Source: Apostichopus californicus (lineage: Eukaryota; Echinodermata; Holothuroidea; Aspidochirotida; Stichopodidae). From it: 27,189 nt of DNA. The stretch lies in the NCBI GenBank assembly GCA_020650975.1, contig JAIPMN010001233.1, positions 1 to 27,189 of the forward strand. Reading direction: 5' to 3'. Under the pieces are notes generated by a model. The model worked only from the letters and a program-made list of their open reading frames with translations. It was not told the DNA's origin and ran no database searches. A program made the position numbers and the translations under genes. How positions within the stretch are numbered: the stretch's first letter is position 1; every line of letters begins with the position of its first letter. Shown piece after piece: positions 1 to 8,345 of the stretch.

Positions 1-618
1 TTAAGTGAAAAAATGTTAAAGAGCTGATTTGTATTGCCTAATTGATAAACTTGAAAGTATTGTAATACAAAGCATATTGAAATTCAGTACATGTATCAGT
101 CTGACATGTATCTGTATATATTGCTTTCTGTTAGCTTATTAGGAATAACCGATATTTTTTTCCTTTTTTTTCCTTTCAACTTCAGTGACTACAATACAGT
201 CCACCTTTATAAAATCCTTCATTCGCCTCTGGCCCTTCCACAAACGTTCAGGTTCATATACCTTAATCAGGAAATTTTCAATTTGGTCCCTATCTGTATT
301 TAAGCAATGAAAGTGTTTTAACTTTTAATGCTCATAGGTCATAGACTGACATAGTAGCAACTCCTCAAAAGGGGAATGGGTCTGATATTCTACAGCACTT
401 CAGTTATACGTACCATTTTTAAAATTGCTAAGACATTATTTGTGAAACATCATTAAGTGAAAAAATGTTAAAGAGCTGATTTGTATTGCCTAATTGATAA
501 ACTTGAAAGTATTGTAATACAAAGCATATTGAAATTCAGTACATGTATCAGTCTGACATGTTTCTGTATATATTGCTTTCTGTTAGCTTATTAGGAATAA
601 CCGATATTTTTTTCCTTT
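1..618. repeat. direct duplication, about 166-bp copies 452 bp apart
   Basis: Bases 1-166 and 453-618 are nearly identical; I see one substitution (GTATCTG against GTTTCTG). Homology stops at the poly-T/CCTTT tract. The left copy is cut by the window edge, so the true unit may be longer. The 286 bp between the copies (167-452) hold no recognisable gene. The right copy ends about 180 bp before the GORAB start codon, in probable promoter or 5' UTR sequence. Confidence 0.9.
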
Positions 619-797
619 AAATCTGTACAGCATTACTTTAGGTAGCTACTGTACTAATTGATACCAGTCTGTCAAGAAAAGGAGGCTCATGAGATGGTCA
701 GCTGAATACCATGAATCCAGACAGAACGTCATAGTTTGTGTAATTACAAGGAAGAACGAAACCACTGGTAATCAAGATATAAAGTCTTTCATCCAAG

Positions 798-852
798 ATG
801 GCATGGAGTGGCTTTAGTGAAGACCAAATCAGGAAGATGAAAGAAACACCAG
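798..852 (+). CDS. GORAB: GORAB coding exon 1
   Basis: This exon encodes residues 1-18 plus the first base of residue 19. The donor is CAG|GTACAG at 853. A second in-frame ATG does not follow until residue 14, so the 798 ATG is favoured. The conserved GFSE motif sits at residues 5-8. The exon was located by protein similarity and phase, because it is too short to stand out as an ORF. Confidence 0.88.
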
Positions 853-3800
853 GTACAGAAGCAGTACTGCTTTAATGAGAGAGATCATTCAGTGTAAAAG
901 AAAATGTCAGGTTCATAGTTTTATGATATTGAGGGTTATTTAATACAATGAAAAGGTCTAGTCATTTTAAAGGATGACCGTATCTGAGTTGATCTCATAA
1001 GGTAACAGAGATAACATTTGAAGTGTCTGTGAAAGTCAATATGGCACTTAAGCTGGAATCCACTATGTATGGCTTACTTTTGTAAGCAATAGGGGAACAA
1101 AATTGGCATGGCTGACAAAACTGATGTTTTGAAAAGAAGTCTGGATACGCTACACATCATTTGATGTTCTGGGAACGACCAGACACACATATATACACAT
1201 ATACTAAGGCATCTCAATCTTTGTGAAAGAGCCTGAAGTAAAAACCCAGTTTGTTTACAGCGATATACCTCCATGAGACACAAATTAATCTTATTGGACA
1301 ACCAATTATGGTTGTTTGTAGAAGATGTTCAATGAACAAATGGGCAATACTGTGGGAACAAGCAGCCATGTTGTCTCACCATTTTGGAAGTTTCAGTCTG
1401 TGATCTATGTACAGCCTATTTAATTTTTAATTGCTCTTTACAGAGGAGAATACATCCATGAGAGCATCAAAAGGACAAAAAAACACCAGCAAGAGAGGTC
1501 GTCCATTAGGTAACAGAGGCAGAGCCCCACCGACCATCAAAAAGATCACAAACCAAAGTGGGAAACCACTTTTACCAGAAAGTCAAAGACTGACTTTGCC
1601 TTCCAGACCTGAAAGTGAAGCTTGGGAGGAAATCCAATCCCCTACAAAGAAAAACAATCATAATGGAGATACGAAAGTGAGTTGATGTAAATTCAGTTCT
1701 TACTTCGCCTAAATATTGGGGTTTTCCATGTTTTTAGAGAGGGTGCTGCTGTATCGGTCCTCAATGTGTGATCTATACTGTTGATAGGTCTCTGAATCAA
1801 AGTAACAACTTTAATGTGCTTGTCCATTCTCATCACAGAGAAAGAGGTTATGTTACAATGAAAGTAACATTTATTTATGGGGGGGGGAGGGGGGGAATAG
1901 CTCAGAGGGCTGAGTACCTTTCAGCATAAGTGTATTTGAGTATAACCAAAATGACAAATTCTCAACAGTTCGTTCTTGATTCCTTGCCAAAGCAATGGAA
2001 TCTTAGGGTGATGTCTTGTGTACGTGTGTATGCATTTGTGTGCTGTGTATATGTGTGTCTGATGCTTTGGCTTCTTAACTCTGCAACTCAAAAGTACATG
2101 TTAGTTTAACATAATACTTGGTATGTGCATCCAATTAAATGAGTACAAGAACCTTATTGTTTTCTGTGGTGGTTAAAGATCATTGCAGGTCAAGAGAGTT
2201 CAATATTTGAAAACATAATCATGTGCATCCATCTTAGTGAGAACAAGGATTCTGTCTTTGTTTGTAGAGGTCAAAGGTTATTGAGGTCTACAGGGTCCAA
2301 AGTCAAAATACCTTGTGAGCAAAATAAGTCCAAAGGAAATCTTTATATGAAGTTCATACTTGTAAATTGCTCATGAAGAACCCTTTGGAAATTGATTGGA
2401 GGTGAAAGTCTGCAAACGTTGCGTATCTGGTAACTTTAGAAAACATATTTGGTTGGAGTTCATACTGGGTATTTAAATTCCCCTTGATGAGTACTAATCC
2501 CTGTAGACATTGGTGGAGTTCAAAGTTCATTTGAGGTCAACAGGGTTCAAAGTCTTTGAACATTGTAGATGCTGTAACTCAAAAATTGAATATTTATTGA
2601 AGTTCATACTTGGTATGCAGATCCTCCTTGGTGAGAACAACACCTTGTTGACATTGGTGTGAGTCAATGGTCACTTGAAGTCAACATAGGTCAAACTCTC
2701 AAAACTTTGTAAAAGTTAGTACTAGATAGATAGATGTCAAAGGTCAACAGTCATGAAAGCCTGAAGGGTCTTAAACAAAATAACTTTAAAGTAAAGTTTA
2801 GATGAATTTCATAGCTAACTTTTGTATCCACCTTACTGAACAAATGAGAACATATTGTCTTTTGTGGAGGTCAGATATCATGTGAGGTCAACAGAGCTCA
2901 AAGTCTCAAACTTCACAAACAGGATGACTCCAAAAGTAAAGCTTGAATGAATTGTAGATGTGGTTTTTGGATATATCACCTTATTAAGTACAAGAACATT
3001 GTGTTTACAGCTCACATGAAATCTTCTCATATTAAAATTCGTCAAGGAATCACAGAGCCTCTTGACATTCTATATATATTATAGTAGAATCACTATAGCA
3101 GTGAAAGTGCGCAATACCGAGGCAGAGCAAGTATATATACATACTACTACTACACAGCATCACTAAAGCTGCTACTCAGAGTTTCACACACAAATGGAAA
3201 CCTTAGAAAAAGCCATGCACAAACCACCCGAAAAAACCTGTAACTGCATAGAAAAGCTAGTTGCCCTCTATGCAGGACTTGCTTGGCCAATGAGATTGTA
3301 TACAAATCAATGGTAACACTTTAACTAACCAACCTCTTACATAGGTCTTTCAGGGATCTGTTCAAAACCAGATACTACAACCACAATGAGAGATATGAGA
3401 AAGAAACCAAATTGTGTAAACATCTATGGGGACTTCAGTGATTTAAGCAAAAAAACTACACTGTAACCTGCAAAGTCCTAATTGAGCATATTAAAAAAAA
3501 AGTTGATACAATTTTCTCATAGCTCTGCTAGAAGTTTCAGATTACTTGACCCCTTATCCTATTTCTAGAGAGAAGTTGAACCACCATCTACATTACACAA
3601 AGAAATGGTGGACCAACCAGTTGTCCAAGAAACTGAGAATGGTTTGTTAGAGAGAGAAGCAGCTTTTAAAGAACTGGATGAAGAAGTCGGGAAACAGTAA
3701 GTGTTTTTTTTGCTTTAAAGTCTCAGTACTTGTTTACCAAACTTAAACTTCGACCTTTCCAGCTAACTGCACTAAAAGCTCAGTGAAAATGACACCGTTC

Positions 3801-6800
3801 TAAGCAATTTTCATATCAAAACTCATTATTTTTATTGAGTTAAACTGTTTTAAACATTTTGAGCTGAATAAATTTTGCCAGATTTATTAAAGAGTCTGTA
3901 GATTCTACAAACTTCAATCAAAATTTGCAAGCCCTGCCTAATCAAATATCTCTGTTTTGTTTACGACCGTTAGGCCTAGGACTACTTTCAGTTTCGTGGC
4001 TAGCGTGTCTTAGGTTCCTTCTCTTGAATAGTATCTTTCTCTCAGTCTTATCGATGTAGGTTGCCAAATTGTGTCATTTCCTTCCAATGCAATGAATAGG
4101 TGTTTTCACACGGTTCCTCCATGGAATTGTAACATGTGGACGATACTAGTAAAGGAATGCGTTAAAACTTGATCAGACCGCTTGTGTAGACTATTTTGAT
4201 GATATTTGTGTAATGAACACGCTGACAAGGGCATCCAGTGAATTTACGGTAAATCGTTCGGGCCGTAAGGGCAACAGAAAATAAATTTCTTTTGATTGCT
4301 TCAGCTTTTCTCCATTAAACCCACCTGGTCAGAGTGCGTTTAGAATTAGAAACACTGAATCTACTTTGGAAGTTTGTTTTCTGAAATTCATGAGCAAACA
4401 GGTATTGAGACTTTAACTAACAAGGTCAATTCAGACATTTATGGAAATCAATTTGATTCTGAAAAGGGACCTGAGTTCAAATGTTGCAACTCTTGTTACT
4501 CTCTTAAGTGTGTGTGTATAAATACACATAATATAGATCAAGAACTAGATGATCCTAAGAAAAGGAGGTCATAAAGTTTTTCCTTTTTGGTTACTTGCCA
4601 TAGGTGTATGTGTGTGTGTAATGCCATAGCTTGTAAATACGATATCTCAAGATTGGTAACCTCTGCAGATATCATATTTGGCATGTGGCTTCCCAATTAT
4701 TTGTACAAGAACCTTATTGTTTTTGGTGGAGGTAAAAGGTTATTTGGTGTCAGCAGAGGCAAAATGTAGAAATCTCAAAAATGCTGCAACTCCAGAAGAG
4801 CTCAGATATGCATGGTAGGATAGCCATATGTAGTATAAAGTTTTACACAATTTGGTGCAGGTCAGAGTTCATTTAAGGTCACCAGGGGTCAAAACTTGTA
4901 ATCCTTGTAAACATGATATCTACAGATAGGAAACTGTATTGGCTCTCATATTTTGCATGTGGCCTCCTGCTATTCAGGTGGTTGCTACATAAGTTGTTGT
5001 GCAAACAGCTTATATATTCACAAGCTGCAGTTCTTGTATGGGGAAAAAACCTCATAGACAACTGTTTTGTCATTGCTACATTCTCTATGATGTAGAAATC
5101 ATTTATGTACAGGATACTGTAATTTGTGTTGTTATGGAACTCCCTGGTACAACTGCCATATAGACTGTACACAAATCAAACATGGTGTTGTATTACGTAT
5201 TGGTCAATGACGTTCGTAGTGTTTAAATATTCATATTGTGGGCGAGGTTTATTGGGATCCCAACAGAAAATATCTTGGAGAAAAACAAAGTTGAAAGTTG
5301 CAAATTTTTCGACTTTTATGCCACCATTTGAAGTAAGATTTAAATAGATAAGCTAGTTATGTATGTCTTTATGGCATAGTGGAGTCAGTGAGGTTGAGAA
5401 TTATCATAGAAAAGGACGCAAAATGCTGCTTTAAGCAGAAACAGATATATCTGCTATGGATGTGCTTGGGATATATGTCTGTTCATTAATAAGTAATTAT
5501 GATTATGAAAGTAATTTAAGTAAGTTATTTTATTTGTGAATTAATATTTATTTTATACCCTAGACGTGAACTTACAAAGTTGCAACAGCTTCAGGAACAA
5601 CAAAAGGAAATGGAGGAGGATAATAAGAAAAAGAAAGCATTGTTATTTAAGGCTCTTGAAAATAGGTAAGCTGTATTGTATACCTGTTTTTCTTATTGTT
5701 ATTTCTTTCCCAAGCCCAACTGTTACATATCTCCTGTCAAGGTCAGGTTTCTCTGAGGAGCATTTTGTTTTTAAGCAGTCTGTAGGGAGGGACAGAAATT
5801 TAAAAAATCACCAATCACACAGTTGGATCTAGTCACAGCTCATAAGGACCAATCACACAGCTATCACAGAATAAAAGGACCAATCAGCCAATCACACAGC
5901 TAGATCACAGAATAAAAGGACCAATCAGCCAATCACACAGCTAGTTTTAGTCACAGTTCTAAAGCTAATCACACAGCTAGTTTTAGTCACAGTTCTAAAG
6001 CTAATCACACAGCTAGGTTTAGTCACAGTTCTAAAGCTAATCACACAGCTAGTTTTAGTCACAGTTCTAAAGCTAATCACACAGCTAGTTTTAGTCACAG
6101 TTCTAAAGCTAATCACACAGCTAGGTTTAGTCACAGTTCATAAGGACCAATCAGCGATTCATGATGCATGATACAACTCACTGAAATCTATTTGATCCAT
6201 TAATTCATTTCAAGTATAGAAAGAACAATGAACGGACATTCGGCTGGTGAAGGGACAGGGAAGGGGCCCCATAACTTAGGAACCCCCTATGCTAGAGTGG
6301 TTGCAAGCTAAACCCATTCTCAGGTGACCATGGCATGGCCAGGGTTGAGTTCTAGTAAGGAAGGGATTTCCCTGGGGAGGGTGGCGCAAGGTCTGGGGCA
6401 GTGTCCTCCCCATAGCTGAAGCCAGGGTTGAGTTCTAGTATGGAAGGGATTTCCCTGGGGAGGGTGGCGCAAGGTCTGGGGCAGTGTCCTCCCCATAGCT
6501 GAAGTCAGGCTCTCCTCCACCATAGTCGCATTTTTGTTCTTCCTGCTTCCATCTAATGAAAGTATTCCATCCATTCGTGCCTACCCTCAGTTTAGTTTCT
6601 CAGTTTAGTCTCAGTAAATTTACATAGTTGGTGTACAAACTAAAAATATTTTTCCCTCCTGCAGAAACTGCACTTGGCGCATGTTCCTACACACGGATAC
6701 ACAATTATTCATACACTGCTTTTCATAGATCTTTCTCTCATTCCTGGCCATTGCTTTGGAGTAGACTTTTCTATCGAGCACTTAAATGATATCGTGATAC

Positions 6801-8222
6801 CACTGATAGCAATATGAACATCACAAGATTTTCCTCAACATTTTGTCGTTAACACTCTACATATGTACTTCATTTATTGCTATTGCCTAATGCCTACAAT
6901 ATTGGATGGATCAACCCCATTCTATGACAATTTTATTTTTCTCTAGGAAAAAGAAGACCCAAGAAGAATCCAAAAGACTTGCTTTTGTCCAGAAAGAATT
7001 AAGTAAAATTGAGAATCTTTTGACAAATGATGTCAGCATTTTGAGAGATAAGATTGAAGAGGCTAGTCGTAACTATTCAGATGCAGAGTGAGTAATTTCA
7101 AGATTAACTACAGATATCATGATGCAGAAAGTATGTATCTCTGGTAGTAACTGAAAGTATTCTCCAACCCTACATATCTGGTAGTAGCTGAAAGTATATA
7201 AGCATTCTCCAATCCAATCGCTGAAAGTATGTAAACAGATAACAACATTGATAATACTCACTGTTGGATATAAACCTTGCATTCCCGGAGGTAATATCAA
7301 TGTTGTTTCTTTGTTAACATACTAGTAGCTACTAGTTATTAGTATGTAAACAAAGAAACAACATTGATAATATCGTGGGTTGGGTATGATACCTTCCTGG
7401 CAACTAGCAGAAAGTATTTAAACAACATTGACTACTTGAAGTCTTTTGTACTGGTTTTGGGAATAAGGAAAAATTGACATTGTTCATCTTTGGTGTTAGT
7501 GTGAACAGCAGTAGTATAAATAACTACAGTATAAAGCTGAAGAAGTGTTTGTTCATTTGTTTTGTTCACATGAAGCAAGTCTATGCACATTACTGGATAG
7601 ACAAAAAAAGGACTTGTAAATATTTCACTTAACTTTTACCAGGTAATGGTATGTCAGCAATAATCAAAACTTGTTTCCTTGAAAAGGGTTATATGTTTAC
7701 CATTGATACAGGAAACGTTATCAGACTGCTGAAAAGGAATTTGTAGCTGCAAAGATTTACGTCCACAAAATGGAAGAAAAGAAGGAAGCTTTGACAGAAC
7801 ACCTCTTTACAATCATTCATGAGAATGAGCTGAGAAAAGCTAAGAAGTTAGAAGAACTAGTAAGCTCTTTGGACACCAACGACATGAGTGCACTAATGGT
7901 AGACACACAGGGTAGTGACGCTGTACCTTCAAAGTCAGAAGATGTACACCCCACTGAATCGGATGAACGGGAGGGTAGCAAAGTCCCTGACACCACCAGC
8001 CACAAGATATCTGCAGACTCATTGCAAACCAGCAGTAGGACTGATGAAGTCAGTCCAAGTAACATTGAATCTGTGACGGTGAATAAGGAAACTGAGGAGA
8101 TCAGTCCAGAAGGGAAATCAGAGATTTCAGTGACAGGGCAGGTTGAGAGATCTCCAAGCATTGCAGAGAAACCTGAGAGTGAGCAGTTAGAGGCTTCCAA
8201 CCTGATCGCCAGTGACAGCTGA
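798..8222 (+). CDS. GORAB: GORAB orthologue, RAB6-interacting golgin (six coding exons)
   Basis: Spliced CDS: 798-852, 1444-1676, 3569-3696, 5564-5665, 6947-7087, 7712-8222; 1170 nt, 389 residues plus TGA. All introns are GT-AG and phases join (1, 0, 2, 2, 2). The start ATG at 798 has a strong context (A at -3, G at +4). It gives [15 protein letters not shown], matching the GFSEEELRRLK start region of vertebrate GORAB. Residues about 125-270 form a charged coiled coil. The diagnostic block at residues 247-269 ([20 protein letters not shown]) is nearly identical to human. Residues 270-389 are a Ser/Glu/Thr-rich tail unlike the human one. In mammals GORAB binds RAB6 and SCYL1 at the trans-Golgi, supports COPI transport, and is lost in gerodermia osteodysplastica. 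The length fits the family (about 370-394 aa). It is convergent with KLHL20. Orthology rests on residue patterns recalled from the family, not on a search. Confidence 0.93.
853..1443 (+). other. GORAB: GORAB intron 1
   Basis: A 591-bp GT-AG intron. I see no repeat, RNA gene or second coding exon in it; short ORFs on the - strand have no family signature. Confidence 0.8.
1444..1676 (+). CDS. GORAB: GORAB coding exon 2
   Basis: The acceptor is CTCTTTACAG|AG at 1443/1444 and the donor is AAA|GTGAGT at 1677. It encodes residues 19-96, a basic, Pro/Ser/Lys-rich linker (many KGQK, RGRP and [12 protein letters not shown] runs). The same region of vertebrate GORAB is likewise poorly conserved and basic. 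It enters in phase 1 and leaves in phase 0. Confidence 0.85.
1893..1960 (+). mobile_element. degenerate tRNA-derived SINE head (tentative)
   Basis: GAATAGCTCAGAGGGCTGAG resembles a tRNA D-arm/A box (TRGCTCAGNNGG). The B-box position reads TATTTGAGTATAACC, a decayed version of GGTTCGANTCC. It is not a functional tRNA gene because the B box and acceptor pairing are lost. It abuts a G run and the dispersed repeat that follows. Confidence 0.35.
2090..3010 (+). repeat. diverged tandem units of an about 160-190-bp repeat with AGGTCA direct repeats
   Basis: Recurring in order are: CATACTTGGTATGTGCATCC, then a TTAGTGAGAACAAG-like segment, then TGTTGACATTGGTGGAG-like, then AGGTCAAAGGTCA-like, TTTGAGGTCAACAGGG, TCAAAGTCTCAAAACTT and AACTC(A)AAAAGT. 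Five or so units are visible, too diverged for exact borders. Near-perfect direct repeats of AGGTCA with one-base spacing lie at 2268-2280 and 2734-2746. Relatives occur at about 4590-4900 (+) and 19840-20340 (-). Confidence 0.75.
3569..3696 (+). CDS. GORAB: GORAB coding exon 3
   Basis: The acceptor is TATTTCTAG|AG at 3568/3569 and the donor is CA|GTAAGT at 3697. It encodes residues 97-138 plus two bases of 139. The end is acidic and helical ([18 protein letters not shown]) and leads into the coiled coil. There is no long ORF here. The exon is inferred from splice sites, phase and the helix that continues in exon 4. Confidence 0.85.
3697..5563 (+). other. GORAB: GORAB intron 3
   Basis: A 1.87-kb intron. 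Bases 4590-4900 hold about two more units of the AGGTCA-type repeat family. Short ORFs at 4374-4574 and 4879-5172 have no recognisable protein signature and are probably chance. Confidence 0.75.
4590..4900 (+). repeat. second cluster of the AGGTCA-type dispersed repeat
   Basis: This region contains TACAAGAACCTTATTGTTTT, GGTGGAGGTAAAAGGTTATT, GTGTCAGCAGAGG and later CATTTAAGGTCACCAGGGGT with TCAAAACTTGTAA. They occur in the same order as in intron 2 but are more diverged (the second AGGTCA half sites are mutated). Confidence 0.7.
5564..5665 (+). CDS. GORAB: GORAB coding exon 4
   Basis: The acceptor is TACCCTAG|A at 5563/5564 and the donor is AG|GTAAGC at 5666. It encodes about 34 residues of coiled coil, including [20 protein letters not shown]. 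This aligns with the human segment rich in QQEQRLMEEKNKRKKALL. The exon starts and ends in phase 2. Confidence 0.9.
5811..6155 (+). repeat. 36-bp minisatellite, about six regular units plus irregular flanks
   Basis: The unit begins AATCACACAGCTAGTTTTAG and continues TCACAGTTCTAAAGCT. Regular units start at 5931, 5967, 6003, 6039, 6075 and 6111. The left flank (5811-5930) and the end (to 6155) carry irregular units with CCAATCA and AATAAAAGGA. The period is divisible by three, so the - strand shows a spurious open frame of 12-residue repeats that is not a gene. Confidence 0.93.
6338..6503 (+). repeat. 83-bp tandem duplication
   Basis: Bases 6338-6420 and 6421-6503 are almost identical (one visible change, TAGTAAGG against TAGTATGG), with a G-rich core GGGGAGGGTGGCGCAAGG. 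It is richer in GC than the surroundings. A chance - strand ORF covers it. Confidence 0.92.
6947..7087 (+). CDS. GORAB: GORAB coding exon 5
   Basis: The acceptor is TTTTCTCTAG|G at 6946/6947 and the donor is GA|GTGAGT at 7088. It encodes residues 173-219 ([38 protein letters not shown]). These match the human pattern KRTQAETMKL, IQKELQALD, IGILRNRIDQASLDYSYA. This is the conserved RAB6/ARF5-interacting coiled-coil part of the family. Confidence 0.92.
7088..7711 (+). other. GORAB: GORAB intron 5
   Basis: A 624-bp intron. From 7138 it contains degenerate copies of a CTGAAAGTAT(R)TAA motif and AACAACATTGATAATA, including a foldback at 7293-7373. Confidence 0.8.
7293..7373. repeat. inverted repeat (foldback), arms about 31 bp
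   Basis: The left arm 7293-7323 (ATATCAATGTTGTTTCTTTG, then TTAACATACT) pairs with the right arm 7341-7373 (AGTATGTAAACAAAGAAACA, then ACATTGATAAT), with about two mismatches or offsets. The 17-bp loop is rich in TAG. Partial copies of the arm motif occur at about 7227-7256 and 7411-7430, so this may be the core of a small decayed foldback element. Confidence 0.8.
7712..8222 (+). CDS. GORAB: GORAB coding exon 6 (terminal)
   Basis: The acceptor is ATTGATACAG|G at 7711/7712. The exon encodes residue 220 to the end, with stop TGA at 8220-8222. The first 50 codons complete the conserved coiled coil. The last roughly 120 codons are low-complexity Ser/Glu/Thr/Asp with no recognisable domain. The stop codon lies inside the first unit of a 24-bp minisatellite, so the reading frame ends exactly where the tandem array begins. 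Confidence 0.92.
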
Positions 8223-8345
8223 CATAAGTCATTATTAGGTAGCTGACATAATTCATTATCAGGTAGCTGATATAAGTCATTATTAGGTAGCTGACATAAG
8301 TCATTATTAGGTAGCTGACATAAGTCATTATTAGGTAACTGATAT
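8217..8345 (+). repeat. 24-bp minisatellite spanning the GORAB stop codon
   Basis: Units start at 8217, 8241, 8265, 8289 and 8313, followed by a decayed part. The unit is AGCTGACATAAGTCATTATT plus AGGT. The first unit includes the terminal Ser codon and the TGA. The 24-bp period keeps AGC-TGA in the GORAB frame in each unit, giving repeated in-frame stops. Confidence 0.95.

Larger units (their letters stand above)
1677..3568 (+). other. GORAB: GORAB intron 2
   Basis: A 1.9-kb intron. It holds a G-rich tract (about 1879-1896), a degenerate tRNA-like block (about 1897-1955), a TG-rich stretch (about 2018-2058) and, from about 2090 to 3010, several diverged units of the AGGTCA-containing dispersed repeat. 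Bases 3010-3568 are AT-rich with nothing recognised. Confidence 0.75.
5666..6946 (+). other. GORAB: GORAB intron 4
   Basis: A 1.28-kb intron containing a 36-bp minisatellite (5811-6155) and an 83-bp tandem duplication (6338-6503). The remainder shows nothing recognised. Confidence 0.8.

Noticed and set aside
4066..4290. CG-richer patch in GORAB intron 3 considered as an internal promoter or element
   Set aside because: No inverted ends, TATA or coding signal could be identified.
5925..6134. - strand frame of repeated 12-residue units
   Set aside because: Produced by the 36-bp minisatellite whose period is a multiple of three.
7817..8200. 127-codon antisense frame over GORAB exon 6
   Set aside because: Mirror of the Ser/Glu-rich GORAB tail; the + strand frame is supported by splicing and similarity.
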